IMG/VR virus record: IMGVR_UViG_3300024344_000163
Coordinates: 1-20,394 of that record
DNA length: 20,394 nt
Direction: 5' to 3' (one strand)
Source of the DNA: a virus
Position 1 is the first letter of the stretch. Each line of letters starts with the position of its first letter. The position numbers and the translations under genes are program-made. The notes under the pieces were generated by a model. That model worked only from the letters and a program-made list of their open reading frames with translations, did not search any database and had not been told where the DNA came from. This document shows, piece by piece, positions 1 through 7,701 of this stretch.

Positions 1-1617
1 GCCGCTCCTGAAAGTAATCTAGAATTTAAGAATTTTCAGGATTTTTTCGGCTCATTAGAGTATGGGGATTCCTACTTACCTGACGACACAAGAGATGCTG
101 GTAATACATCAGGAGGTACAGGTACAGGGGCGCAATCAAGAAAAATTGCCTACAACACTAAGGTTGACTGGGTAGTACCAAGCGGAGTTAGTAAAGTTCG
201 TGTTACGGCGATAGGAGCTGGCGGTGGTGGTAGTACTAGAAATTCGAGTCATTACCAAGGCGGTGGCGGTGGTCAAGGAGGTGGATTTTCTTCTGGAGAA
301 TATACTGTTACAGCAGGACAAACCTTAGAGATTTACGTAGGTAGAGGTGGTAGAGCATATAGCAGTAATCAGGGTGGTGGAGCCGGTTCAGATAGCACTG
401 TGCAGTTGAAGTCTTCGGACGGTGGTACGGGAGCAATGAACGTCTACGCATATGGTGGCTATGGAGGAGAAATGAATGGAGGTTTGCCTCCCAACCCAAG
501 AGGTGGAACACTATCAGGTAGTGCATTAGCAGCAAATAATCAGTTGAATTATACGGGTGGGCAAAGCGGAAAAGGATCTAATAGATCATTCGGCTTTGGA
601 CCAGAAGGTTATGGTGGCGGTGGAGGTGGCTCCGCAGGAAGTTATAAGGGCAATGGGTATAGGGGTGGCAATGCGGTAAATAGTGCAGGATATTCTTGGA
701 CTTCAGGTGGTGGCGGTGGAATAGGTGGACGAGGTGGAGATGCTTCTAGTGACAATAGTACAGGTCACGGTTGGTGGCAGTCAGGTGCTGGGGGTGGAAC
801 AAGAAGTGACGGAGGTGATGGAACACAAACATCTAACAATGGCGGTTGCAATGGAGGTCAAGGTTGGTTAGACGTTAAGCTCGTTGACGGCTATGACACC
901 GATGCAGAACAGCAAGAACCCGGAAGTGGTTCTAGGAATAATAACTATCATTATGGATTCCAAACTACTGTTTCAGGAGACTGGTCCAGTCCTGACGGTA
1001 AATGGTTCTACGTCATGAAAGGTGTTCGTCATGGTGACGGTATTCATCCTGCTCCTTCTTTAGATAGTAGTGGTGGTGGTGGTGGAAACAGACAATCAAC
1101 TCTTGAATCAAGCGGAGGATCAGCCGGATCTTCATCCAGACCTATAGAAGGTCAGGCTAAAACATATAACGGAATACTGGGAAGATTAGTAGGCGGAGGA
1201 GGAGCAGGTGTAACTAGTGATAACAGCAACTTCGGTCATAACACTTATCCGGGTGGAGAAGGAGGGTCTGGCGCTGGAGGAGGAGGCGCTGCTACTACAA
1301 CATCGAATAACCGATACAATTCCTCTGGTAATTGGTGGTATACCTTCAAATGGGACGTAGCAAATTTAGCCTTCACTCTCTTCGGGGATAATGCATCAAG
1401 TAGTGTCAATGGTAGAAGTTACGGAGAAAATAATATGAGGATGCAAGGTAATGGTGGCTGTGGAGGAGCACTAGGAGGTGGCGGTGGTAGTGGAAACTAT
1501 GCAGTAGGTGGAATGGGTGGTATTGGCGGCGGCGGCGGCGGCGGTAACAACCAATTCAGTGGTTATGGTGGTTACGGGGGTCACGGTGGACCCGGTTATG
1601 TTCTTATTGAGTGGTAG
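1..1617 (+). CDS. glycine-rich phage tail adhesin (5' partial)
   Basis: The frame is open from the first base, so the N-terminus lies outside the window; 538 residues are visible. After about 60 ordinary residues comes a conserved block (VPSGVSKVRVTAIGAGGGG, then a TVTAGQ...EIYVGRGG segment), which is the hallmark of the glycine-rich domain of phage tail-tip and receptor-binding proteins. The rest is runs of Gly with Ser, Tyr and Asn, ending in GGPGYVLIEW. Such domains form polyglycine-II-like sandwiches in phage adhesins such as T-even gp38 (established knowledge). The protein is paralogous to the gene at 1929-3653: same domain order, same C-terminal block and a 39-nt identical stretch. The likely role is host recognition on the distal tail. 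A structural glycine-rich protein with another role cannot be excluded. Confidence 0.8.
   Translation, partial: AAPESNLEFKNFQDFFGSLEYGDSYLPDDTRDAGNTSGGTGTGAQSRKIAYNTKVDWVVPSGVSKVRVTAIGAGGGGSTRNSSHYQGGGGGQGGGFSSGEYTVTAGQTLEIYVGRGGRAYSSNQGGGAGSDSTVQLKSSDGGTGAMNVYAYGGYGGEMNGGLPPNPRGGTLSGSALAANNQLNYTGGQSGKGSNRSFGFGPEGYGGGGGGSAGSYKGNGYRGGNAVNSAGYSWTSGGGGGIGGRGGDASSDNSTGHGWWQSGAGGGTRSDGGDGTQTSNNGGCNGGQGWLDVKLVDGYDTDAEQQEPGSGSRNNNYHYGFQTTVSGDWSSPDGKWFYVMKGVRHGDGIHPAPSLDSSGGGGGNRQSTLESSGGSAGSSSRPIEGQAKTYNGILGRLVGGGGAGVTSDNSNFGHNTYPGGEGGSGAGGGGAATTTSNNRYNSSGNWWYTFKWDVANLAFTLFGDNASSSVNGRSYGENNMRMQGNGGCGGALGGGGGSGNYAVGGMGGIGGGGGGGNNQFSGYGGYGGHGGPGYVLIEW
1447..1485 (+). repeat. 39-nt direct repeat, copy A (in first adhesin gene)
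   Basis: This stretch is identical to 3480-3518 in the second adhesin gene. It encodes the C-terminal GNGGCGGALGGGG block. Neighbouring bases diverge between the genes, so it is a local patch of identity that could support recombination between the paralogues. Confidence 0.8.
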
Positions 1618-1627
1618 GTAACTAATT

Positions 1628-1867
1628 ATGGCTTATTGGGCATGCGTTATTCCAGCAGATGATGGTGATTTTGTAGCAAGCATAGTCACTAAAGACCCCG
1701 GTGGAGCACCCGGAAATTGGATTAAATGTACAAAAACAACAAAGGTTTTTGACAAATATAGTAGTTCAACTAAAAAATTTACTGCCTATACACCTCCAGC
1801 CGAGACATACACCCTTGGCGAAGATGTAAAAGCAAATGGAGAAGGTTACTTATTGCCTAAAGAATAA
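1628..1867 (+). CDS. small protein downstream of first adhesin
   Basis: A 79-aa protein starting 10 nt after the adhesin stop, with a weak AGGTAA ribosome-binding site. It has no recognisable motif and no membrane segment, and carries a GEDVKANGEGYLLPKE tail. I do not recognise the family. The same arrangement (long glycine-rich gene, then an 80-90 residue gene) recurs at 1929-3919, so the small genes may encode assembly chaperones or capping subunits for the adhesins, as phage tail-fibre genes often have. That role is inferred from position only. The 61 nt after it are AT-rich and hold no gene; they end in the AGGA ribosome-binding site of the next gene. Confidence 0.6.
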   Translation: MAYWACVIPADDGDFVASIVTKDPGGAPGNWIKCTKTTKVFDKYSSSTKKFTAYTPPAETYTLGEDVKANGEGYLLPKE

Positions 1868-1928
1868 TAGACGTTTAGGTTTTGTTTACAATAAAGAGTA
1901 GATAAGTAGATTAAAATTTAGGACCAGA

Positions 1929-3653
1929 ATGTCTTTACTTCTTTCAGCTCTGATCGATACTGGAGCAGCATCAGGTGGTAGTGCTCCTGACACGAGAACA
2001 TACAAGAAGTGGCAGGATTTCTACGGGGAGTCCATGCAAACTGTAGTCGGAACTCAACTGGTAACTGAAATTCCACAATCTCAGAGATCTATTGATGGTA
2101 CTGCTCAAAACAGAAGGGTTGGCAGTTCGGGTGTGGCATGGACAGTCCCAAGTGGAGTCTCAAAAATACGTGTAACCTGCCTCGGAGGAGGAGGTGGTGG
2201 TGGTAGAAGGGGAACTAATTATTATGGGTCTTCCGGTGGTGGCGGCGGTGCTTTCTCAACAGCAGAATATACAGTTACCGCTGGTGAAACACTAAACGTA
2301 AGACCCGGAAGATCAGGCGCTGGATATGACAGAAACTTTGGAAGTGGTAGTAGCAATGATGGATATCATGGCACTAATTCTTATGTCCATGGATCAGGAT
2401 CTCTAAGCCAAAATGAAATCAATATAGAAGCTGATTATGGTCGTGGAGGACCGCAACAAGGAGGCTCTGGAGGAGCGAAAGGGACAGCTAGTGCCTCCAC
2501 AACAAGTGGAAGTCGGTTAGTTAGTGGATCAGATGATAAGCAAGACGGTGGAATTGGTGGACAAGGAAACCAGAATGCAATTGGTTGGGGGCCAGAAGGT
2601 TATGCTGGTGGTGGAGGCGGTTCATGCGGATTCAAAGGTAGTCAAGGTACGAGAGGCGGTAATTCTGGCAACTCATACGGATATTCATGGACTGGAGCTG
2701 GCGGTGGCGGTATAGGAGGAAGAGGGGGAAATTCAGAAGGATCTCGAACATCTAGTGATTATTACAATTGGTCTGGAGCTGGCGGTGGTACTGGTGGCTC
2801 TACTCCTATTGGTGGCGATGGAGTTCATAACGATTCCAACCCTCCTAGCAGCAGTCATGAAATAGAAGGAGGAACAGCGTCTTACTCACCCTGCCCAGCA
2901 GGTGGATACAACGATCAATACGCAAGCGGTAACTCGGTAAGTGAAGGTCTAGGCATGTCAAGTGCATCAGGGAATCCAGTACCTCATTCGATGTTTCCGA
3001 GTGGTAGCGCTACTTGGAAGAGAGGTTGTGGAGCTAACTTTGGTGATGGAGAAGAGACAGGAGGAGCAAGCGGCGGCGGCGGTGCTGGATCAAGTCTTAC
3101 TTCGTGGAGTCCATACGAACAGAAATTTGGTATTGCATCATCATCTGGAGGTGGTAGTAGTTTAAAAGGATGGGCAGCAGGTGAAACGTCTACTGTTATT
3201 GGAGCAGCAATGTCAGGCGATATGTATAACGGTGTGTTAGGGAGATTGCAAGCAGGAGGAGGTGCAAGCGTTCCAACTAAAGCACAAGATAGTGGTAATG
3301 CTATGAATGCGACAGCATGTCCGGGGGGATCTGGTGCTGGAGGTTCAGGTGCATCTGGCTTTACAAGTAATACCGCACCTTGGAAAGATAAAAATGCAAC
3401 AATGGAATGGGTGCCTGCCCAAATGTGTTACAGACTAAAACAAGTAATTGTCGATGATAATGATCAGATGAATTACGGGGGTAATGGTGGCTGTGGAGGA
3501 GCACTAGGAGGTGGCGGTTCCTCATGTAATTATGGAATAGCAGGCCACGGAGGAATAGGCGCAGGCGGAGGAGGTGCTGGAGGTCATTACAACGGGGGCT
3601 ACAATGGAAGTGGCGGTGACGGTGGTCCCGGTTACATCCTTATAGAGTGGTAG
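1929..3653 (+). CDS. glycine-rich phage tail adhesin (full length)
   Basis: A 574-aa protein, the complete paralogue of the truncated gene at the left edge. The start is ATG preceded by AGGA at a spacing of about 5 nt. Residues 1-75 are ordinary sequence that may attach to the tail. From about residue 75 the motif WTVPSGVSKIRVTCLGGGGG begins, followed by TVTAGETLNVRPGRSG and then alternating Gly-rich and variable loops, with KGSQGTRGGN, GAGGGGIGGRGG and the C-terminal GGPGYILIEW. The conserved scaffold with variable inserts fits a receptor-binding protein under diversifying selection. Several Cys residues occur in the variable part. Role: host attachment (family knowledge plus inference). Confidence 0.8.
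   Translation: MSLLLSALIDTGAASGGSAPDTRTYKKWQDFYGESMQTVVGTQLVTEIPQSQRSIDGTAQNRRVGSSGVAWTVPSGVSKIRVTCLGGGGGGGRRGTNYYGSSGGGGGAFSTAEYTVTAGETLNVRPGRSGAGYDRNFGSGSSNDGYHGTNSYVHGSGSLSQNEINIEADYGRGGPQQGGSGGAKGTASASTTSGSRLVSGSDDKQDGGIGGQGNQNAIGWGPEGYAGGGGGSCGFKGSQGTRGGNSGNSYGYSWTGAGGGGIGGRGGNSEGSRTSSDYYNWSGAGGGTGGSTPIGGDGVHNDSNPPSSSHEIEGGTASYSPCPAGGYNDQYASGNSVSEGLGMSSASGNPVPHSMFPSGSATWKRGCGANFGDGEETGGASGGGGAGSSLTSWSPYEQKFGIASSSGGGSSLKGWAAGETSTVIGAAMSGDMYNGVLGRLQAGGGASVPTKAQDSGNAMNATACPGGSGAGGSGASGFTSNTAPWKDKNATMEWVPAQMCYRLKQVIVDDNDQMNYGGNGGCGGALGGGGSSCNYGIAGHGGIGAGGGGAGGHYNGGYNGSGGDGGPGYILIEW
3480..3518 (+). repeat. 39-nt direct repeat, copy B (in second adhesin gene)
   Basis: Exact copy of 1447-1485, in the same place of the paralogous reading frame near the 3' end of the gene. 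Confidence 0.8.
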
Positions 3654-3655
3654 TT

Positions 3656-3919
3656 ATGACACAATGGGTTCGCTACGACACGAGCGGTAACGTGTTGGAA
3701 TTTACTAAGGACGAAAAACTTGCACTACCTCTAACAGGTCGTGGACAGATAGTTTTTGGTGAAGTTGTAAATGAAGTGGAAGCTGTAGACCAGTGTCATC
3801 AATTCACTTACAACAAAGATTCAGGTATTGTCTCTCAAGTTGTTGTTGATATTCCAACTCCAACGTTTAATGCGGCTGATGGAATTACGGCTGAGAATAA
3901 AGGTACCTTCAAGGCATAA
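3656..3919 (+). CDS. small protein downstream of second adhesin
   Basis: An 87-aa protein beginning at ATG two nt after the adhesin stop. An upstream in-frame GTG at 3647 would overlap the adhesin and is less likely. The sequence opens MTQWVRYDTSGNVLEFTKDEKLAL and is mixed beta-like with an acidic middle. No family is recognised. It sits where the 79-aa gene sits after the first adhesin, which suggests a partner function, although the two small proteins share no clear sequence. It is probably translationally coupled to the adhesin. Confidence 0.65.
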   Translation: MTQWVRYDTSGNVLEFTKDEKLALPLTGRGQIVFGEVVNEVEAVDQCHQFTYNKDSGIVSQVVVDIPTPTFNAADGITAENKGTFKA

Positions 3920-3940
3920 ACGCAATAGATAGTTCTTTCT

Positions 3941-3955
3941 CTTACACTATGTAAG
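3941..3955. repeat. perfect palindrome upstream of oxygenase gene
   Basis: CTTACA-CTA-TGTAAG, with six-base arms and a three-base centre, lies in the 50-nt gap between the tail genes and the oxygenase genes. There is no T-run after it, so it is not a terminator. It could be an operator or part of a promoter for the genes that follow (inference). Confidence 0.4.
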
Positions 3956-3969
3956 ATTGAGAATTCATT

Positions 3970-4797
3970 TTGGATATAAGGTATTTCGAAGGCGAGACGG
4001 GAATTGGTCCCTTTAGAAGGGATATTTTTGCAACGCCTATTTTTGTTGGTCATACCAAGACAGATATAGCTCAAAGGGCTGAAAAATTAGCACTAAAATT
4101 TAGGGATCAAATAAATGGCAGAGAGGGCTTAGTAGGCGAAGAATGGAGTAAGGGTGCCTCAAGCGAAGATAAAAAAGACTTTGATAAATATGGTGTCACC
4201 TCTTTTTATTCAAGAAATCTTGTCAGAGAAGAAGAGTGGCAAGACATTAAAACAGAATTAGAAGACATCTGTAAACACATGTTGGGTACAAGTGTAGATA
4301 AAAGTACGACTAGATCATTCAAGGGAAACGATTGGTATGAGTTTGTAGACAGCATGAAAATTAGCAATATGTGGACGACTTTATATCCAGAAGAGTCGTT
4401 TATTCCGATGCATATCCATTCGAATTACAGATGGAGTGCTGTTTTCTATGCTAAAGCTGAGAAGAATTGTGGAGATATTGTTTGGCAAGATCCTAGTTGG
4501 ATAACTAAAACAATGACTCAAGGTTCTAATCCAGCATTAAATCCGTATTACACCACTTATCAAATAGCACCAGAAACTGGGACTGTATTATTATTCCCTG
4601 CTTGGTTGCCACATAGAACAATACCAAATAAATCAGGTGAGGACAGGATTATTATTAGTTTTAATTTATTCTTTGAAGACGAAGAGATTTGTTTTAAACG
4701 TAACAACGACTCACCAGAAGAAAGTAATTTCCAACAAAACAAAGGTTGGGTTTTAAAAGCAGATAAGTCAACAAAGGAAGAAAATCATGATTCATGA
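3970..4797 (+). CDS. 2OG-Fe(II) oxygenase family protein (PF13759-like)
   Basis: A 275-aa protein. The frame opens after a stop at 3958 and contains no early ATG; TTG at 3970 is the most likely start (ATT at 3967 is possible). The core is a double-stranded beta-helix dioxygenase pattern: H148-x-H150 in MHIHSNYRWSAVFY, then GTVLLFPAWLPH with H215, then R226 in DRIIISFNLFF, which would bind 2-oxoglutarate. The second ligand is His where the classical motif has Asp/Glu, a pattern I associate with the phage 2OG-FeII_Oxy_5-type family. A role as a protein or small-molecule hydroxylase is inferred; the substrate is unknown. The next gene overlaps it by 11 nt, so the two are likely co-translated. 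Confidence 0.75.
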   Translation: MDIRYFEGETGIGPFRRDIFATPIFVGHTKTDIAQRAEKLALKFRDQINGREGLVGEEWSKGASSEDKKDFDKYGVTSFYSRNLVREEEWQDIKTELEDICKHMLGTSVDKSTTRSFKGNDWYEFVDSMKISNMWTTLYPEESFIPMHIHSNYRWSAVFYAKAEKNCGDIVWQDPSWITKTMTQGSNPALNPYYTTYQIAPETGTVLLFPAWLPHRTIPNKSGEDRIIISFNLFFEDEEICFKRNNDSPEESNFQQNKGWVLKADKSTKEENHDS

Positions 4798-5335
4798 TTA
4801 CGCTTACATCGACGACTTGTTGAGTTGGGAGGAATGTAAATATATTAGAAATTATGGACATCGTAAATGTAAGGAATCACTAGTCGAGGGTGCTCAAGTT
4901 CACGACTCAAGGCAATCTAAAAATTGCTTTATCCAAAGCAATGTGAAAAACAAAAAAATAAAAAGCATTATGGAAAAAGTTGTGCGAATGTATTTTTTTA
5001 TAGCTACTGACTTTTTTAAATTTCCAATGGCAATAATTGAGCCGATCCAGTACGCAGAATATGACAAAGGAATGTTTTACAAAAAGCATGCAGATAGTGG
5101 ATTGGAAATTGATCGGGATATTTCGGCATCTGTAATTTTATCAGACAGAAAAAAATATGAAGGAGGTGAATTGAAATTCGGTCATATAAAAAGTCCTATG
5201 GAAGAAAAACTTGGAAGGATGATTGTCTTTCCTTCTGCTATGCAACATGAGGTTCTACCAGTAGAGAAAGGCAGAAGATCGTCGTTAGTCCTCTGGGGAA
5301 GAAGGGATCTTGCAGACGACAAGAAAGAAGACTAA
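4787..5335 (+). CDS. prolyl-4-hydroxylase-type 2OG-Fe(II) dioxygenase
   Basis: A 182-aa protein with a strong AAGGAAG ribosome-binding site. The canonical iron site is intact: H101-x-D103 in YKKHADSG, then distal H154 in FPSAMQHEV, with R163/R164 ten residues on as the 2-oxoglutarate-binding Arg. GGELKF between them is the usual strand of PKHD/P4H proteins. Length fits the family (about 180-220 aa). It should hydroxylate Pro or another residue using O2 and 2-oxoglutarate (family knowledge). The target is unknown; phage structural proteins or host proteins are both possible. It is coupled to the oxygenase gene upstream. Confidence 0.85.
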   Translation: MIHDYAYIDDLLSWEECKYIRNYGHRKCKESLVEGAQVHDSRQSKNCFIQSNVKNKKIKSIMEKVVRMYFFIATDFFKFPMAIIEPIQYAEYDKGMFYKKHADSGLEIDRDISASVILSDRKKYEGGELKFGHIKSPMEEKLGRMIVFPSAMQHEVLPVEKGRRSSLVLWGRRDLADDKKED

Positions 5336-5360
5336 GCTTTCAATATGCAAGAACAAGCAC

Positions 5361-5645
5361 ATGCCATCAACTGAACAACAAGAGAGAGTCAAGCGTGAGG
5401 TGCGGTTACAGAAAAACCGATGCGACTTTATGAATCATTTATATGATCGTTCTGGTCGCCACGATTTACCTCATGCTCATCCTCATGCAACCTTCACTGG
5501 TTTAGCAGATGAACTTGCATTAGAGCTTGGCAGGGAGATCGTTAGTGATATGGCTGAAAAATGGCACATTAAAAATGTAAGGGAGGGGTTAGAGATCAGA
5601 GACAACAGTAAAAAGGTGGAGATAAAGAATGAAGATAAGAATTAG
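5361..5645 (+). CDS. small hypothetical phage protein
   Basis: A 94-aa protein from ATG 5361. A TTG at 5310 in the same frame would add 17 residues and overlap the dioxygenase; the ATG start gives the more natural MPSTEQQERVKREVRLQKN beginning. It is charged and mostly helical, with a His-rich loop HDLPHAHPHATFTGLADELALELG in the middle. It resembles small proteins I recall from marine phages, but no function is known to me. The next gene overlaps its last 17 nt. Confidence 0.65.
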   Translation: MPSTEQQERVKREVRLQKNRCDFMNHLYDRSGRHDLPHAHPHATFTGLADELALELGREIVSDMAEKWHIKNVREGLEIRDNSKKVEIKNEDKN

Positions 5646-5826
5646 CAGCCCAGAAGATCAAACACGTTCCTTAATTGGAGTCAGGGATTTCCTAAGAAGG
5701 CTGACCGACACGAAGGAAACACCTCGCATACCAAGAGAAGTAAGGAGAGAGGCAAGGGCGATCATGAGACATTACCCACCAGAGCATGAGTTAAGACCTC
5801 TTTTAAATAAACTTTTAGGGAAATAA
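5629..5826 (+). CDS. BPSL0761-like small protein
   Basis: A 65-aa protein with a good GGAG ribosome-binding site inside the preceding gene. The pattern TRSLIGVRDFLRRLTD...TPRIPREVRREARAIMRHYPPEHEL matches the small BPSL0761-type family, found in bacteria and phages and of unknown function. It is predicted to be a compact basic helical protein, so a nucleic-acid or regulatory role is possible, but the sequence does not show one. Confidence 0.7.
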   Translation: MKIRISSPEDQTRSLIGVRDFLRRLTDTKETPRIPREVRREARAIMRHYPPEHELRPLLNKLLGK

Positions 5827-5842
5827 TTACCTAGAATAGTTA

Positions 5843-5850
5843 AATAAATA
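5843..5850 (+). promoter_or_regulatory. possible T4-like late promoter box
   Basis: AATAAATA fits the NATAAATA late-promoter box described for T4-like cyanophages and lies 30 nt before the next start codon, at a gap between gene groups. The motif is short and AT-rich, so chance occurrence is a real possibility. Confidence 0.3.
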
Positions 5851-5880
5851 CCGTTAGCAAGCAAGACAGCTATTGAAGTT

Positions 5881-6318
5881 ATGACGCAAATGGCTGGTGA
5901 AAGATTATTTGAACTCTTGGCTTTAGCTGAACAACAAAATGCAGACGTGAAAGGGAAGGGTGGTTTAGTTGTTAATCCATTCGAACAAGCTGAATCGGGA
6001 GGTATTACAAACAAGGTGTTTGATAAAAGCTTGACTAGGGATGGTGGTTACCAGCCGCCATTACCTAGCGATGACATGGATATCAGAGAAATCCTCAGAC
6101 GTAACGAAGAAAAATTCAAAGCAGGAGTTCCTGAATTAGAAGACCCCGATTTTGTTCAGGAGCTGCTCAACAAAGCAGAGGTTGCTGGGACTTGGAACGA
6201 AGGAACTGGAATTGAAAAAGGAGGATATGAAAATGCTCCTCAATGGGTAAAAGATCAGATGTGGAAACAAGATCTAAGGAGAAGACAAGAATTAGGTCTT
6301 GAGCCGGTAGCTTATTAA
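5881..6318 (+). CDS. hypothetical protein
   Basis: A 145-aa acidic, helical protein with no membrane segment and no recognised motif. It includes a linker-like central part (YQPPLPSDDMDIREILRRNEEKFKAG) and a C-terminal helix with basic residues. It follows a 54-nt gap holding a possible late promoter and is directly followed (stop then ATG) by the next gene, so the pair probably forms one transcription unit. A virion-associated role is possible but unsupported. Confidence 0.6.
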   Translation: MTQMAGERLFELLALAEQQNADVKGKGGLVVNPFEQAESGGITNKVFDKSLTRDGGYQPPLPSDDMDIREILRRNEEKFKAGVPELEDPDFVQELLNKAEVAGTWNEGTGIEKGGYENAPQWVKDQMWKQDLRRRQELGLEPVAY

Positions 6319-7143
6319 ATGGCTTATCCATACGATTACCTCAGTCCCAGAGATAGAGAAAGTGGAAAATATGATGATCCAAGTTACCTAGTTGGAAAAG
6401 GATCTGGGACAAAAAAAGTCGATGAAGCCTTAGAGCGAATCAGAAAAGAATTAAGAAAGTACGGAGAGGTCGTTGGGGGAGAAGCCAGAATGATCGATGA
6501 CAAAAAAGCAGTCAGCTATCCTGCATCACGCTATATAAATGAAGGTGTATATAACACTGCAAAAAGAGATCAAGATTTTGATACTGCTTATGTTCAGGCA
6601 ATCCAATTAGGACTCAGTGATCAAGATGCAAAGGCAGTTGCTCGCTTAAGAATTGGACAGGATGCAACTCAAGCGACTGTCGAGAATACGATGGTCAGAC
6701 AAGCAAGGCCAGATACTGAGCTCACTCCTCATCGAGAAGAGTTAATTAAAAGAGCTCTTGCAGGAATGGAACCCGATCATATTAATTACGATGCTCCTTT
6801 AGATGGTGTCCGGCATAAATTAGTTAGACCTGATTTGAATCTATCTCCAAAGGAAGAGATCGCTTTAATACAGGCAGAGGAATTGATGAAATATGGAGCA
6901 GCGTCAGGTGAAACATTTGATATTCCAGCGAATACTCCAGAAGTTAAAAAGGTGGTTCAACAGGTTAAATCAACACCAACGCCTCCAATTACTCCGACTG
7001 GAAGAAGTCAGTATGCAGGGAAATTAGCCAAGTTCTTAATACCTTTAATTACTGGATCTAGTGCTGGTTACTTGCTTAGCGATGCTCTTCAAGAAGCAGA
7101 AAAAGAGGAAGTTGCTGAACTATTAAACCAACCTATTAGTTAA
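6319..7143 (+). CDS. hypothetical protein with C-terminal hydrophobic segment
   Basis: A 274-aa protein starting immediately after the stop of the previous gene. Most of it is hydrophilic and helical (residues 1-230), followed by a Thr/Pro-rich linker and one hydrophobic segment (KLAKFLIPLITGSSAGYLLSDAL) near the C-terminus. The same design (soluble helical body plus C-terminal Gly/Ala hydrophobic segment) appears in the protein at 11043-11510. Both might be internal virion or membrane-inserted proteins; this is inferred from layout. No family is recognised. Confidence 0.6.
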   Translation: MAYPYDYLSPRDRESGKYDDPSYLVGKGSGTKKVDEALERIRKELRKYGEVVGGEARMIDDKKAVSYPASRYINEGVYNTAKRDQDFDTAYVQAIQLGLSDQDAKAVARLRIGQDATQATVENTMVRQARPDTELTPHREELIKRALAGMEPDHINYDAPLDGVRHKLVRPDLNLSPKEEIALIQAEELMKYGAASGETFDIPANTPEVKKVVQQVKSTPTPPITPTGRSQYAGKLAKFLIPLITGSSAGYLLSDALQEAEKEEVAELLNQPIS

Positions 7144-7289
7144 AAACTATCGAAAAACAACAACGCAAATTATTAAAGATAGCTGCTAAGGCGGCAGTTT
7201 GTACCTCAAGAAAAGAAGCCAAAAAACTATTAAAGAAAGAGTTAAAAGCTCAGAAGAAATTATCCAACGCTTATTTACTAAATGAATGA
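7140..7289 (+). CDS. lysine-rich mini-ORF without a canonical start
   Basis: An open frame of 49 codons, bounded upstream by a stop at 7137, encodes LKTIEKQQRKLLKIAAKAAV... and runs of Lys/Leu to a natural stop that overlaps the next start by 8 nt. Composition and coupling look like a real small basic protein, but there is no ATG, GTG or TTG near the beginning; the first codon is TTA, with ATC at 7149. It may use a rare start, be a decayed gene, or be chance. A -1 frame relation to the upstream gene exists, but no slippery sequence is evident. Confidence 0.3.
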   Translation, partial: LKTIEKQQRKLLKIAAKAAVCTSRKEAKKLLKKELKAQKKLSNAYLLNE

Positions 7290-7458
7290 ATTAGCAGACC
7301 CTGATGTAATTCAACTTGCATTTCTATTCCCTTTTATACCGATTATTGCAGTAGGAATCGTAACCTTTATACTGGGCTACGACCTCAGAGAGGACTCAGA
7401 AGATGACGATGACGACGATGATCGAGGGATGTTACAGCCAGCTTGGAACGGGTTGTAA
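7282..7458 (+). CDS. 58-aa single-pass membrane protein with acidic tail
   Basis: The ORF starts at ATG 7282 (MNELADPDVIQ), has one transmembrane segment of about 20 residues (LAFLFPFIPIIAVGIVTFIL), then LREDSE, seven Asp in a row, RG, and ends QPAWNGL. A single helix followed by a poly-Asp cytoplasmic or periplasmic tail is unusual. It is the last gene before the attachment region. A holin-like or regulatory membrane role is conceivable, but nothing in the sequence proves it. Confidence 0.55.
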   Translation: MNELADPDVIQLAFLFPFIPIIAVGIVTFILGYDLREDSEDDDDDDDRGMLQPAWNGL

Positions 7459-7469
7459 TATTTTCTCCA

Positions 7470-7501
7470 TGTCCAATTTGTCCAGTTCTCCATGTCCAGT
7501 G
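7470..7501 (+). repeat. left integrase arm-type repeats (three TGTCCA copies)
   Basis: Three direct copies start at 7470 (TGTCCAATT), 7479 (TGTCCAGTT) and 7493 (TGTCCAGTG). They lie 45-80 nt left of the tRNA-derived core and match the larger set to the right of the core. The geometry fits arm-binding sites of a heterobivalent tyrosine integrase. Confidence 0.6.
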
Positions 7502-7545
7502 ACAAAATGCGACTCAGTCATACCAAGGGATTTGGGGCATGCTCG

Positions 7546-7595
7546 AAGGGCTCATAACCCGAAGGTCGCAAGTTCAAATCTTGCCCCCGCCACCA
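7546..7595 (+). other. attP core: 3' part of tRNA-Met (CAT anticodon)
   Basis: This segment reads as the 3' half of an elongator-type tRNA-Met. The anticodon loop is CTCATAA (7551-7557, CAT at 7553-7555). The variable loop is AGGTC, the T-arm is GCAAG / TTCAAAT / CTTGC (7568-7584), and the acceptor 3' strand is CCCCGCC followed by A and an encoded CCA (7593-7595). The 5' half is absent: no GGCGGGG acceptor strand and no D-arm lie upstream. The anticodon stem is broken (AAGGG against CCCGA), so homology seems to begin at about 7548. It directly precedes the integrase, as expected for a phage attP that restores the host tRNA gene on integration. It is not a functional tRNA. Confidence 0.8.
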
Positions 7596-7603
7596 AATAC
7601 ATT

Positions 7604-7629
7604 AAGCCCGGTTGATACTGGGCTTTTTT
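7604..7629 (+). terminator. rho-independent terminator after tRNA fragment
   Basis: An 8-bp stem AAGCCCGG / CTGGGCTT (one G-T pair) with a TTGATA loop is followed by a T-run. It lies 8 nt past the tRNA CCA end and may be the host tRNA terminator carried along in the att identity segment. In the phage it would also shield int from upstream late transcription. Confidence 0.75.
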
Positions 7630-7640
7630 AGTGCTATAAA
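7612..7640 (+). promoter_or_regulatory. possible int promoter overlapping the terminator
   Basis: TTGATA (7612-7617) and TATAAA (7635-7640) are spaced by exactly 17 nt and point toward the integrase, giving a leader of about 150 nt. The -35 box is the loop of the terminator hairpin. The 60 nt after it hold a small hairpin (7642-7663) and nothing else recognised before the repeats. Confidence 0.4.
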
Positions 7641-7701
7641 GGGTTCTCAGAGACTAGAGAGCCATGGAAAATGCTTTGTCAGAGGTTGAAACAAGTGTTT
7701 T

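Noticed and set aside
2524-3165. Alternative-frame ORFs within the second adhesin gene
   Set aside because: Glycine codon repeats keep other frames open; composition is not protein-like and the adhesin frame is certain.
7520-7595. Complete tRNA-Met gene
   Set aside because: Bases 5' of the anticodon arm cannot pair with the CCCCGCC acceptor strand and contain no D-arm.
7403-7615. 70-aa ORF ending in NPKVASSNLAPATK
   Set aside because: It is the typical false ORF translated from a tRNA 3' half; the real content is the tRNA-derived attP core and the end of the 58-aa gene.
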